Shown: piece by piece, positions 1 through 8,235 of the stretch | How the letters are laid out: each line of letters opens with the position of its first letter | How positions within the stretch are numbered: the first letter of the stretch is position 1 | Source of the DNA: Bacillota bacterium | GTDB lineage: Bacteria; Bacillota; Clostridia; Acetivibrionales; DTU013 | NCBI GenBank assembly: GCA_023399355.1 | Contig: JAEWQC010000255.1 | Location: forward strand, 1 to 19,981 | Reading direction: 5' to 3' | Length of the DNA: 19,981 nucleotides | The notes under the pieces: generated by a model | The model's database searches: none | Seen by the model: the letters and a program-made list of their open reading frames with translations, nothing else | What the model was told of the DNA's origin: nothing | Translations under genes and position numbers: made by a program

Positions 1-1
1 C

Positions 2-556
2 TATGACTGCAAACGGATTATCGCACCGGCTCAAATAGAGAAGGAACTGGAAGAACAGTTTCTCGGGATAGCCCGCAAGCTGGCGGAATCCATGAGAATC
101 AAAGGAATCTTCGATATAGAAGTAATATGTCATAACGGAATATTGAAGCTGCTGGAAATCGATGCGAGATTTCCGAGCCAGACGCCTGTCAGTATTTATA
201 ATTCCAGCGGCATTAATATGGTTGAAATGCTGGTGGGTATGGCAACCGGTACCTTTTATGGGGGGATTGCAATAAAGAATGAAGTTTGTTTCTATCAGCA
301 AATTGTTGTTGGCATTGATGAAATAAGGGTCCTGGGGGAGCATGTAATTGGGGACTGCAGGAAAATGACACTGATCAGCGGATTTTTTGGATCAGAGGAA
401 GGAATTACAGATTATTGTGAAGGCAAAATGAACTGGAAAGCCATCATCATTATTACTGCAGATACCTGTGAGAATGCGGCCCGAAAATTCCTGCAATGCG
501 TGGGAAACATAAAAAGGAAGGCAGGCAATCCAAACCTTGTGTTTATTGAAGGGTAA
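2..556 (+). CDS. pylC: Pyrrolysine biosynthesis ligase PylC (3' part; start lies outside the window)
   Basis: The reading frame is open from the left edge to a TAA, giving the last 184 residues. PylC is an ATP-grasp ligase that joins (3R)-3-methyl-D-ornithine to the side-chain amine of L-lysine, the second step of pyrrolysine synthesis. The segment KLLEIDARFPSQTP, about 60 residues into the visible part, has the acidic E-x-D-x-R pattern expected of the metal/ATP site of an ATP-grasp fold. The next gene, 28 bases on, is pylD, the following enzyme in the pathway, which makes the assignment secure. The N-terminal half, including the first part of the ATP-grasp domain, is not visible. Whether pylB and pylT lie further upstream cannot be seen. 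Confidence 0.93.
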   Translation, partial: YDCKRIIAPAQIEKELEEQFLGIARKLAESMRIKGIFDIEVICHNGILKLLEIDARFPSQTPVSIYNSSGINMVEMLVGMATGTFYGGIAIKNEVCFYQQIVVGIDEIRVLGEHVIGDCRKMTLISGFFGSEEGITDYCEGKMNWKAIIIITADTCENAARKFLQCVGNIKRKAGNPNLVFIEG

Positions 557-584
557 AGGACAGGAAGGAGGGAAGTGGAAAAAC

Positions 585-1403
585 ATGACGAGACTGAATA
601 CGATGGATATTGACCGAATTTCATGTGATTTGCAGAAAAATGACAGGCAATGGCAAAGAACACTCGGCTACACGCTGGAGGAAATAGCAAAAAAGGCTGT
701 AAATGCATCTCACGTGAACACCGGACTGAGAACGGCGACCGTACCTGTGACCTGCGGGATGGGTATTATCGGAGGCTTTAATGAGGCTGTGAGGGATATT
801 CTTGAGTATTGCGGGGCGGATGTATTTATTACAAACAAGACGGATGTTGCCGGAATACAGGAAGCTTACATAAATGGAGCAGAGCTTATTTTCATGGCGG
901 ATGATGATGTATGCGCAGCATTTTCCGTGCATGGGAAAGGTACCTCCGACAACGGTTATGCAACGGGCATCGGCTTTGCTGCAGCCCTGGAAATCATGAT
1001 GGAAAGGATTGAGAAGGAAGAGGTTCTGATTCTGGGTTCAGGCCCTGTGGGGACAGCAGCCGCACAATATTTTTCAAAAAAAGGCGCTGTACCGGTCGTG
1101 TGTGATATTGACGAAGAAAAAGCCTGCAGCGTTGCTGCTTCCATAAAGAATGCGAGGGTTGAAAGGAATAGGGGCCATATAAGGAACTATCGATATTTGT
1201 TGGATGCCACAACCTCGGGGGATTTTATCAGATCCTGCGATGTGACGGAACAAACAAGGATCTCAGCACCCGGTATACCTCTTGGCGTATCAAAGGAGGT
1301 CATGGATCAAATACCTGTCTTTCATAATCCCCTGGAATTAGGAATTATGACAATGTATTTCGATTGCATGAAGCAGCTGCGGGAAGGAGGCAGGCATGAA
1401 TGA
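585..1403 (+). CDS. pylD: Pyrrolysine synthase PylD (NAD-dependent)
   Basis: A 272-residue protein that oxidises L-lysine-N6-(3R)-3-methyl-D-ornithine with NAD+; the product closes spontaneously to pyrrolysine. A Rossmann nucleotide-binding loop, VLILGSGPVGTAAAQYF, sits around residues 147-163 and is followed by an acidic VVCDIDEE strand end. The ATG at 585 is preferred over an upstream in-frame ATG at 537, because 537 lies inside pylC whereas 585 follows a strong AAGGAGGG at 565-572, although the 12-base spacing is slightly long. The TGA stop overlaps the start of pylSn, which suggests translational coupling. Length and neighbours fit PylD. Confidence 0.94.
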   Translation: MTRLNTMDIDRISCDLQKNDRQWQRTLGYTLEEIAKKAVNASHVNTGLRTATVPVTCGMGIIGGFNEAVRDILEYCGADVFITNKTDVAGIQEAYINGAELIFMADDDVCAAFSVHGKGTSDNGYATGIGFAAALEIMMERIEKEEVLILGSGPVGTAAAQYFSKKGAVPVVCDIDEEKACSVAASIKNARVERNRGHIRNYRYLLDATTSGDFIRSCDVTEQTRISAPGIPLGVSKEVMDQIPVFHNPLELGIMTMYFDCMKQLREGGRHE

Positions 1404-1734
1404 GGAATTGGAAAAATCAAAAAAGGATATCGTCAAACGGTATGTATATAAAAATCAAAGTTTATATTCCCTGATTGACAAAATCAAGCTGTGGCCTTCC
1501 AGATCCGGTGTCCTGCATGGCATAAAAAGTGTTGAACTGCTTGTGAATAGCATAAAGATCACAACGCATTGCGGAGAAGAGTTCACCGTGTGGAATTCCA
1601 AAAACAGCCGTAGTGCAAGATGGCTTAGAAACCGCTGGTGCACATATCCCTGCCCCAAGTGCAGGATACCGGAGTGGAAAATGTCAAAGTATTCCTCAAC
1701 TGTATTTTCGGACTCTGCCGGGGCTGGTCGTTGA
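1396..1734 (+). CDS. pylSn: Pyrrolysyl-tRNA synthetase N-terminal (tRNA-binding) subunit PylSn
   Basis: A 112-residue protein equivalent to the N-terminal domain of archaeal PylS, which grips the T and variable loops of tRNA-Pyl. The core KLWPSRSGVLHGIKS (residues 31-45), then NSKNSRSARWLRNRW and CPKCRIPEWK, are typical of bacterial PylSn. H41, C59, C86 and C89 match the zinc ligands of the archaeal domain by alignment from memory. Bacteria carry this domain as a separate gene. The ATG overlaps the pylD stop and follows AAGGAGG at 1384-1390 with ideal spacing. The gene ends in TGA; the same frame then stays open for 24 codons to TAA at 1807, with nothing recognisable in it. Confidence 0.94.
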   Translation: MNEELEKSKKDIVKRYVYKNQSLYSLIDKIKLWPSRSGVLHGIKSVELLVNSIKITTHCGEEFTVWNSKNSRSARWLRNRWCTYPCPKCRIPEWKMSKYSSTVFSDSAGAGR

Positions 1735-1834
1735 CTAATGTCAACTGCTCGCCCATGCAACCGGAAAGACAATGAAACTTACAGCTTTGATGAGGGTAGA
1801 GTATATTAAGGATGAATAAATAGGGAGATGAAGC

Positions 1835-2674
1835 ATGGAACTATTTTCTGAAACACAGAGAAACCGTTTAGTTGAATTGGGAGTGAAGCAGGAGATGCTT
1901 CATGTGGAATTTAGCACTGTCGCAGAACGGGAAGCGGGTTATCAGCAGGTTGAAAAAGCAGCGGTGACAAGAAACCGTGCTAAGATAAAACGGTTGACTG
2001 AAGAGGTTTATCAGCCCAAACTGTGCAGATTACAGCGTGATATCGAGCAAAGCCTTTATAATAAGGGCTTCACACAGGTTACAACACCGACGATCCTATC
2101 GAGAAAGTTTATAGAGCGAATGTCTATCGACGGAACACATCCGCTGAATGAGCAGGTATTTTGGCTTGATAGTAAGACCTGCTTAAGACCAATGCTGGCT
2201 CCAAATCTGTATGAGGTCTCAAGAAAAATGATGAATTATTCGAAAATGCCATTAAGGCTTTTTGAGATAGGCTCCTGCTTTCGGAAAGAAACAGAGGGGA
2301 AGAACCATTTAAAGGAATTCACCATGCTGAATCTTGTGGAATGGGGGACTCCGGAAGACGAGAGGACCCAGCGGTTGAAAGAGCTGGCGGAAGTTGTGAT
2401 GAAGGCGGCTCAAATAGAGGAATTCGGATTCGAAAACGAGGATTCTGTAATCTATGGGAGGGGCCTCGATATTATCGGCAGGGATGGGACGGAACTGGCT
2501 TCGTCCTCCATGGGACCGCATCCTTTGGATGCAGCGTGGAAAATGACAGATACGTGGGTGGGCATTGGGTTCGGGCTGGAACGTCTGCTGATGTACCGGG
2601 AGGGGGAAGAAGGAATCCATCGCTATTCCAGGAGCATTACCTATCAGGATGGTGCGGTACTGAATATAAAATAA
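1835..2674 (+). CDS. pylSc: Pyrrolysyl-tRNA synthetase catalytic subunit PylSc
   Basis: A 279-residue class II aminoacyl-tRNA synthetase that charges tRNA-Pyl with pyrrolysine. Motif 2 is FEIGSCFRKE (143-152) and motif 3 is GIGFGLERLL (243-252). By comparison with the Methanosarcina mazei enzyme, R150 corresponds to R330, N166 in MLNLVEW to N346 (amide recognition), V168 to C348 and Y207 to Y384. All sites needed to recognise pyrrolysine therefore appear present. The start follows AGGGAG at 1822-1827. About 100 bases separate it from pylSn. In the Desulfitobacterium-type cluster pylSc comes first and pylSn last, so here the order is different (see findings). Confidence 0.95.
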   Translation: MELFSETQRNRLVELGVKQEMLHVEFSTVAEREAGYQQVEKAAVTRNRAKIKRLTEEVYQPKLCRLQRDIEQSLYNKGFTQVTTPTILSRKFIERMSIDGTHPLNEQVFWLDSKTCLRPMLAPNLYEVSRKMMNYSKMPLRLFEIGSCFRKETEGKNHLKEFTMLNLVEWGTPEDERTQRLKELAEVVMKAAQIEEFGFENEDSVIYGRGLDIIGRDGTELASSSMGPHPLDAAWKMTDTWVGIGFGLERLLMYREGEEGIHRYSRSITYQDGAVLNIK

Positions 2675-2709
2675 GCGCTGCAGTCGGGATTTTCAGTTAA
2701 AAGTACAAT

Positions 2710-2738
2710 TTGAGGATTGTTAATATAGAGACTAAAAT
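2710..2738 (+). promoter_or_regulatory. Predicted sigma-A promoter for the channel/GTPase pair
   Basis: TTGAGG at 2710-2715, a 17-base spacer and TAAAAT at 2733-2738 lie just upstream of the aquaporin-like gene. This suggests a transcription unit separate from pyl, although no terminator hairpin is obvious after pylSc. Prediction from consensus only. Confidence 0.55.
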
Positions 2739-2759
2739 GATTGAAATTGTGGGGGCACT

Positions 2760-3608
2760 ATGAAATACAAACGCGAATTCTTAGGGGAACTCATTGGAAC
2801 CTTTTTATTGGTTCTGTTTGGTTGCGGTTCGGTGGCAGTGACCACCTTATTCAATTCACATCAAGGTTTATTCCAGATCGCAGCCACTTGGGGAATCGGC
2901 GTATGTCTGGCGATTTACGCTACGAGACATCTATCCTGTGCGCATCTCAACCCGGCAGTCACACTGGCAATGGTTGCCGGCAAAAGGATGACCATCCGGA
3001 AGATGCCTGTCTATCTTGCCGCGCAGTTTATCGGCGCTTTTATTGCGGGGTTGATGCTGTACGGGCTTTTTGAACCCTCCATCGCGGCCTTGGAACACAC
3101 TCATCATATAATGAGGGGAACACCGGATTCCATGCAGGTGGCCAAAATGTTCGGCGAATACTATCGGCTGCCGGGGAGTACGGCAGTGGTGTCCATGCCT
3201 CTGGCCATGGGCGCAGAGGCGCTTGGCACTTTTTTGCTTGTGCTTATGATATTTTCACTGACGGAAGGATGCAATCTCGGCAGGCCTGATGATAATATGG
3301 CGCCAATCTTCATCGGATTAACGGTGACCTCTGCCATCTGCCTCGTAGCGCCTCTGACACAGGCCGGACTCAATCCGGCGCGGGATTTCGGACCCAGAGC
3401 GGTGGCGCTGATCTTCGGATGGGGAGATGCTTCATTCCCGGATCGAACAGGAGGCTTCTTTTTTGTATACATACTTGCACCGGTATTGGGCGGGCAGGCA
3501 GCAAGTTTGCTTTTCACACGCATTCTTGAACCATTCATGAAAACCCCGAAGGAGCCCTGTGAATGTAAAAATAATAATTTAGTTGAAAGAGGTGAAACAA
3601 TCAGATGA
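2760..3608 (+). CDS. MIP-family channel (aquaporin/glycerol facilitator-like)
   Basis: A 282-residue integral membrane protein with the two half-helix signatures of the MIP family: HLNPAVT (NPA at 64-66) and GLNPARDFGPR (NPAR at 205-208). An aspartate follows the second NPA arginine, as in glycerol-facilitator-type members, which pass small uncharged solutes. Several hydrophobic segments are consistent with six membrane helices, and the N-terminal EFLGELIGTFLLVLFGCG is typical. The C-terminal tail is hydrophilic and contains a CEC sequence. The stop overlaps the ATG of the next gene, so the pair is probably co-translated. The substrate cannot be inferred; placement beside pyl and B12 genes allows a small C1 or amine-related solute, but this is speculation. 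Confidence 0.88.
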   Translation: MKYKREFLGELIGTFLLVLFGCGSVAVTTLFNSHQGLFQIAATWGIGVCLAIYATRHLSCAHLNPAVTLAMVAGKRMTIRKMPVYLAAQFIGAFIAGLMLYGLFEPSIAALEHTHHIMRGTPDSMQVAKMFGEYYRLPGSTAVVSMPLAMGAEALGTFLLVLMIFSLTEGCNLGRPDDNMAPIFIGLTVTSAICLVAPLTQAGLNPARDFGPRAVALIFGWGDASFPDRTGGFFFVYILAPVLGGQAASLLFTRILEPFMKTPKEPCECKNNNLVERGETIR

Positions 3609-4705
3609 AAACAAGGATTATTTTTATTGGAGGATTCCTCGGATCCGGCAAAACAACACTTCTTTATGAGGCTGCCCTAAAGCTTGCAAAAAGTGGCAGG
3701 CGTGTCGGGCTTATCACAAATGATCAGGCGTCTGAACTGGTGGATACGGCTTTTCTTGAGCAATCGGGCGGTATTGTGTCCGAAGTGAGCGGAAGCTGTT
3801 TCTGCTGTAATTTCACGGGCTTGACTGATGCCGTATTCAATATGATTCAGGAGAAAGAGGTCGATGTCATTCTCGCTGAACCTGTCGGCAGCTGTACAGA
3901 CCTTTCAGCAACACTATTTCAACCACTGAAACAGCAATTCGAAAAGGATCTGGAAATTGCTCCGCTTACCGTGCTGGCAGACCCTGAGCGGTTATCCGAT
4001 ATTCTAAACGGCAAGACATCCGGACTGCATGCCAGTGCCGCTTATATAATCAGAAAACAGCTTGAGGAAGCAGATATTATAGTAATTAATAAAAAAGATC
4101 TGTTCACTCAGGATAGGGTTGACACCTTGCATAAACGTTCGGGGATAGAATGGCCGGGAGCAGAGATCTTCGACATCAGTGCAAAAAACGGGGAAGGATT
4201 GTCCGACTGGCTGGATAATGTCATGAACGGTCTTGAAGCCGGAGTACGCCTGGCTGAAGTGGATTACGAAATTTATGCCGAAGGGGAAGCGGTTCTGGGA
4301 TGGTTAAATGCCACGATTATGCTGCAGGGCGAGTCCGTTGACTGGGATCATTTCGCATTTGATCTGGTCAATGCGCTGAGCCTTCGATTTGATAAAACAC
4401 ATTCTGCAGTTGCCCATGTAAAATTGCTGATCCAGACCGGCAACCGTTTTGTTATTTGTAATTTGACCGGCGGAATAAAAACTCTGAATATTCGCGGTAC
4501 CGCCGGGATGGGAAATGAGTCAAAAATGACGCTGAATGCCCGTGTACAGGTAGACCCGGAAGTATTGAAAACGATAGTACTCGATGAAATTGCAAATTTA
4601 TGCGGGAAGGATATTAGTTCGACGCTGAATGCTTTAAAATTCTTAAGTCCGGGGCGTCCAAATCCGACTTATCGTTACGATCATATTGTTGCAAAGCATT
4701 CTTGA
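3605..4705 (+). CDS. CobW/P47K (G3E) family GTPase, putative metallochaperone
   Basis: A 366-residue P-loop GTPase of the G3E group, whose members deliver metals or insert cofactors (CobW, HypB, UreG, MeaB relatives). Walker A is GGFLGSGKTT (9-18). The family CxCC metal-binding motif is GSCFCCN (C65, C67, C68). AEPVGSC (91-97) lies in the switch region and the guanine-recognition motif is NKKD (162-165). The C-terminal half does not clearly match the classical CobW C-terminal domain. It overlaps the channel gene by four bases and has AGAGGTG at 3588-3594. CobW-like proteins occur near corrinoid methyltransferase genes, so a role in metal or corrinoid handling is plausible, but the metal and client are unknown. 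Confidence 0.85.
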   Translation: MKTRIIFIGGFLGSGKTTLLYEAALKLAKSGRRVGLITNDQASELVDTAFLEQSGGIVSEVSGSCFCCNFTGLTDAVFNMIQEKEVDVILAEPVGSCTDLSATLFQPLKQQFEKDLEIAPLTVLADPERLSDILNGKTSGLHASAAYIIRKQLEEADIIVINKKDLFTQDRVDTLHKRSGIEWPGAEIFDISAKNGEGLSDWLDNVMNGLEAGVRLAEVDYEIYAEGEAVLGWLNATIMLQGESVDWDHFAFDLVNALSLRFDKTHSAVAHVKLLIQTGNRFVICNLTGGIKTLNIRGTAGMGNESKMTLNARVQVDPEVLKTIVLDEIANLCGKDISSTLNALKFLSPGRPNPTYRYDHIVAKHS

Positions 4706-4768
4706 AGGATACCCGAAAGGACAGGTCAGACTTGGCTGAATGATTAATCGCATTTTATCCAGATAGGA

Positions 4769-4797
4769 TTGACAGATTATTTCTGGAAGAATAAAAT
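4769..4797 (+). promoter_or_regulatory. Consensus sigma-A promoter of the B12 riboswitch transcript
   Basis: A perfect TTGACA at 4769-4774, a 17-base spacer and TAAAAT at 4792-4797. Transcription should begin near 4804, just before the riboswitch. One of the strongest promoter matches in the window. Confidence 0.8.
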
Positions 4798-4819
4798 AAT
4801 AATCAAACGAAAAACGAAA

Positions 4820-5030
4820 GCACACGGGTAGATTGCCCGGAATGCAAGTTGGTTCCGGTCATGTGGAACAGGGTGCAAATCCCTGACAGAGCCGCTGCTG
4901 TAAGAAACGAGCTAACCTTCATGTACCTGACGGTACACTCACTGGCGAATTGTTGCGAGCAATTCATTGCCGGGAAGAGGAAGGGAAGCGTTGGAGTTTC
5001 AAGTCAGAATACCGTCCCGTTTGCTTTGCA
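4820..5030 (+). promoter_or_regulatory. Cobalamin (B12) riboswitch
   Basis: The 499-base gap between the GTPase and the B12 transporter genes is filled by this aptamer and its expression platform. Conserved blocks appear in order: GTTGGTTCC near 4849, GGGTGCAAATCCCTGACAG near 4871, GCCGCTGCTGTAA (B12-box region) at 4891-4903, CACTGG near 4939 paired with GCCGGGAAG near 4969, a GGGAAG segment near 4983, and AAGTCAGAATACCGTCC at 5001-5017, matching the consensus AAGCCAGGAGACCTGCC. A side stem GAATTG/CAATTC lies at about 4947-4965. Riboswitches of this class bind adenosyl-, methyl- or hydroxocobalamin; the ligand subtype was not determined. Boundaries are approximate. Confidence 0.93.
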
Positions 5031-5114
5031 CGACGATCTCTTCGAAACTAAGAGGGTGCAACTATGTAATGGCCTGGCTGGCCGCTATAACCAATTGTTG
5101 AATTGGAATGGTTG

Positions 5115-5150
5115 AGCTGTATTATTTTCGATAATACAGCTTTTTGTTGT
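5115..5150 (+). terminator. Intrinsic terminator of the riboswitch expression platform
   Basis: AGCTGTATTAT at 5115-5125, a five-base loop, its exact complement at 5131-5141, then a run of T residues. It lies between the aptamer and btuF, so cobalamin binding probably causes early termination. Between the aptamer and this hairpin are two further stems, TTGCAC/GTGCAA (about 5025-5060) and CCAATT/AATTGG (about 5091-5106), which could take part in the antiterminated fold. Confidence 0.85.
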
Positions 5151-5204
5151 CCGTTTTTCGTTAAATGGAAAATAATTTATAGTACAGAAGGAGAATGAAA
5201 CAGT

Positions 5205-6233
5205 ATGAAAAAGAAAACGAATTCATTGATTGTCCTGCTGATGGTGCTCATGCTCGCACTGACCGCCTGCGCAGGGAATACCGCAACTTCTTCCAACGAT
5301 GCCTCGGCCGCCTCCTCCGTCTCAGCTTCTGAAACGACCGGAACAACCGGGAACACAACGACTCAGGCAACGACGGAGGAATCATCCGTTTCAGCACTGC
5401 CAACGGAAGATCGCGCCGGAAACCCCATCACGGTTCCTGCTGAAATCAACAGGATCGTTTCCATGTCGCCTGCCAGCACACAGCTTCTTGAAAGCTTTGG
5501 GCTGATGGACAAGCTTGTTGCAGTGGATACCCAGTCGCCCACTTATGTTAAAGGGCTGGGTGAATTGCCGCAGTTTGATATGATGAAACCCGATGCAGAA
5601 GCATAAACGGCCCTCAAGCCTGATATTGTTTTTGTTTCAGGCATGAGTTCAAGCAAGGGGGATAATCCGTTCAAGCCCTTGACCGATGCCGGGCTCTGTG
5701 TCGTTTGTGTTCCGTCAAGCGACAGTATTGAAGGGGTCGAGAAAGATATCCAGTTCACGGCGGATTGCCTGGGAAAGAGTGAGGAAGGAAAGACCATCAT
5801 CAGTAAAATGGCTACGGAGATTGATAAAATCAAAGCAATTGGTGCGACAATAAAGGATAAAAAGACGGTCATGTTTGAAATTAGTGCTTTACCGAGCATT
5901 TACAGCTTCGGAAGCGGTACGTTCCTGAATGAAATGATTGAGATCGCAGGAGCCAGGAATGTATTTGCCGATCAGAAGAGCTGGATTTCCGTGACAGAGG
6001 AATCGGCGATAGCCGCGAATCCGGATGTGATTCTTACGAACGTAAGCTACATCAAGGATTCTGTTGGAGAAATCCTTTCACGCAAGGGCTGGGGGGACAT
6101 GAAGGCGATCCGGAGCAAATCGGTGTATTATGTTGACAACGGTTTGAGCAGTATCCCCAACCAGCATATTGTCGAGGCATTGAAACAGGTTGCGAAAGCA
6201 GTTTATCCGGATGCGTATTCCGCGATTGACTGA
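5205..6233 (+). pseudogene. btuF: B12 ABC transporter substrate-binding lipoprotein, interrupted by an in-frame TAA
   Basis: The first part (133 residues) has a lipoprotein signal peptide with lipobox LTAC (C22), a Ser/Thr-rich linker, and the start of a FecB/BtuF-type binding domain (DRAGNPITVPAEINRIVSM). A TAA at 5604-5606 ends it, but the same frame continues at once with TALKPDIVFVSGM and the rest of the domain to TGA at 6231-6233. Homologues carry a hydrophobic residue at the stop position (family pattern A-hydrophobic-x-ALKPD), so one T-to-A change in a TTA codon would explain it. TAA is not the pyrrolysine codon. An ATG at 5643 could restart translation but lacks a good ribosome site, and its product would have no signal peptide. 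Riboswitch control and the adjacent permease and ATPase genes point to corrinoid uptake. Confidence 0.85.
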
Positions 6234-7264
6234 TGAAGAATATAATTCGTTTCAAATTATTGCTGTCGGCAGCCCTTTGTATTGCAATCCTGATGATTGC
6301 AGTGGGGGTCGGCAGCGTAAACATAGGAATAACAGATATTTGCAGAATTCTTGGGAATAAGCTTTTCGGCATAAAGCTGCCGGAGAACCTGGATCCGATT
6401 CTTGTGTCAATCCTCTGGAATATCAGGCTTCCGCGGGCACTTGCCGCATTTGTCGAAGGCTGTGCGCTTGCTGTGAGTGGTACGGTCATGCAGTCGGTAC
6501 TGAGAAACCCCCTGGCGTCTTCCTATACGCTGGGGGTTTCCTCGGGAGCCTCACTTGGAGCGGCTATTGTGATCATAACAGGTATTTCCATACCTGTCGC
6601 AGGAATGTTTTCACTGCCCATAGCCGGATTTACTTTCGGCCTTGCGACGGTTTTTCTTGCGATGGGATTTTCACTTCGCCTTGACCGGAATATGGAAAAC
6701 AATACAATCATACTGGTCGGTATGGTCCTTTCTCTTTTTGTCAACGCACTTCTCACATTAATCATTGCGCTTTCAAAGGAACACCTGCAGCAGTTGATTT
6801 TCTGGCAAATGGGAAGCTTTTCCGCCATAGGCTGGCCGAAGCTGGCGGTTCTTGCAGCGGTAACGTTAGCAGGCACGTTTTTTTTGATGCGGTATGTACA
6901 GGATATGGACATGATGACCTTTGGCGAAGAAAAGGCATTGTCGGTGGGGGTTGAACTGAAAAAGGTAAAATTTATCCTGATTGCGGTTGCCGCCCTGATA
7001 ACGGGTACGGCGGTTTCCTTCACCGGGATCATCGGTTTTGTGGATCTGATTGCACCTCATGTTGTGAGAAAAATATTCGGCTCTTCCCACAGGTTGGTCA
7101 TTCCGGCAGCCGCACTCTTTGGAGGCGCTTTCATGACCCTTGCCGACCTTGTTTCCCGCACGGCGATATCGCCGTCCGAGCTGCCAGTCGGGGCTGTGAC
7201 CGCACTGATCGGTGCCCCGTTCTTTGCGTACATTTATTTTAGAAAGGGAAAGAGGAGGGCGTGA
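6233..7264 (+). CDS. btuC: B12 ABC transporter permease (FecCD/BtuC family)
   Basis: A 343-residue, strongly hydrophobic protein with about nine or ten membrane helices, the inner-membrane channel of a class II ABC importer. Family landmarks are NIRLPRALAAFVEG, VLRNPLASSYTLGVSSGAS and, near the C-terminus, GIIGFVDLIAPHVVR, the cytoplasmic loop that contacts the ATPase. The ATG overlaps the last base of the btuF stop (TGATG), indicating translational coupling; premature ending of btuF could therefore reduce its expression. Iron-siderophore permeases look similar; the riboswitch upstream is what favours cobalamin. Confidence 0.9.
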   Translation: MKNIIRFKLLLSAALCIAILMIAVGVGSVNIGITDICRILGNKLFGIKLPENLDPILVSILWNIRLPRALAAFVEGCALAVSGTVMQSVLRNPLASSYTLGVSSGASLGAAIVIITGISIPVAGMFSLPIAGFTFGLATVFLAMGFSLRLDRNMENNTIILVGMVLSLFVNALLTLIIALSKEHLQQLIFWQMGSFSAIGWPKLAVLAAVTLAGTFFLMRYVQDMDMMTFGEEKALSVGVELKKVKFILIAVAALITGTAVSFTGIIGFVDLIAPHVVRKIFGSSHRLVIPAAALFGGAFMTLADLVSRTAISPSELPVGAVTALIGAPFFAYIYFRKGKRRA

Positions 7265-7266
7265 TC

Positions 7267-8037
7267 ATGCTCACATTATCCCATGTAAGTGCAGGGTATG
7301 ACGGCAAAAATGTCCTGAACGATATTTCCTTCGAGCTGCCCCATGGGAAGAGCCTGTGTATTTTAGGGCCGAACGGATGCGGGAAAACAACACTTTTGCG
7401 TGCCATTGCAGCGCTTATTCCGTCGGAAGGGAACATAGTTATGGATGGGCGGAATATCCATACCATGAAACGACGGGAAATCGCCTTGAAAATTGCTGTT
7501 ATGAGTCAGGTTTCAAGTATTTATTTTCCTTATACGGTTTATGAAACGGTCATGCTCGGCAGGTATCAGCACATGAAAGGCTCCTTCTTTGCTACGCCCT
7601 CGGACAAGGACCGTGAAATGGTGGAGAAATGTCTCGTCACAACAGACCTTGGCGACATCCGGAACAAAATGATCGACAGTCTTTCCGGCGGGCAGTTGCA
7701 GAGGGTTTTCCTGGCCCATACCCTTGCACAGGACCCACAGCTTATTTTACTGGATGAGCCGACAAATCACCTTGATATAAGGCATCAGCTCGACCTTGTC
7801 AGCCATTTGAAGGAATGGTCAAAAGCCGATAATCATGCCGTTATCGGGGTATTCCATGATATAAACCTTGCAATGCGGTTGTCTGAGAATATGATGTTCC
7901 TGAAGGATGGCAGTATTAAAGGCATGGGGACTGCAAAGGAATTGATCCATTCGAAATTTCTGCAGGAGGTATACGATATGGACATATTGGGATTCATGGT
8001 TGATTCTTATAAACGATGGAATGATTTTAGCGAATGA
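7267..8037 (+). CDS. btuD: B12 ABC transporter ATPase (BtuD/FecE family)
   Basis: A 256-residue ATP-binding subunit that powers corrinoid import. Walker A is GPNGCGKT (34-41), the ABC signature LSGGQLQR (139-146), Walker B LILLDEP (159-165) followed by the D-loop NHLD, and the switch histidine lies in VFHDINLA. A GTG at 7261 would also be in frame and overlaps the btuC stop, but it is only about one base from the GAGGAGGG at 7252-7259; the ATG at 7267 has normal spacing and is preferred. The last codons run into a repeat region that shares the GGAATGATTTTAG-like sequence with the gene's 3' end. Confidence 0.92.
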   Translation: MLTLSHVSAGYDGKNVLNDISFELPHGKSLCILGPNGCGKTTLLRAIAALIPSEGNIVMDGRNIHTMKRREIALKIAVMSQVSSIYFPYTVYETVMLGRYQHMKGSFFATPSDKDREMVEKCLVTTDLGDIRNKMIDSLSGGQLQRVFLAHTLAQDPQLILLDEPTNHLDIRHQLDLVSHLKEWSKADNHAVIGVFHDINLAMRLSENMMFLKDGSIKGMGTAKELIHSKFLQEVYDMDILGFMVDSYKRWNDFSE

Positions 8038-8210
8038 ACATCGGAATGACCCGAATGAATAGATGAAGGAATCAGAGTGAGTGAAAACCGGAATGGTCCA
8101 AATGAATAGACGAAGAATCCATAGGAGTGAGTGAACACCGGAATGACCCGAATGAACGAACGAAGGAACCATATGAATGAATAAATACCTGAATGATTTT
8201 AATGAAGGTA
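8037..8210 (+). repeat. Degenerate 47-50-bp tandem repeat rich in GAATGA
   Basis: Copies begin with a GGAATGA-like core at about 8042, 8089, 8139 and 8189 (periods 47, 50, 50). Each has the order AACACCGGAATGACC, GAATGAAT, GAAGGAA, GTGAGTG, with increasing decay in the fourth. No believable gene occupies this stretch. It lies between btuD and the adenosyltransferase-like gene. Confidence 0.8.
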
Positions 8211-8235
8211 CAGTGGAACAGATCGGGAATTACAG

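Noticed and set aside
4849..5115. An 88-residue plus-strand reading frame
   Set aside because: It lies wholly within the B12 riboswitch and its platform and has no ribosome site or protein-like composition.
5604..5606. Pyrrolysine insertion at the internal btuF stop
   Set aside because: The codon is TAA; pyrrolysine is inserted at UAG. A nonsense mutation or sequence error is simpler.
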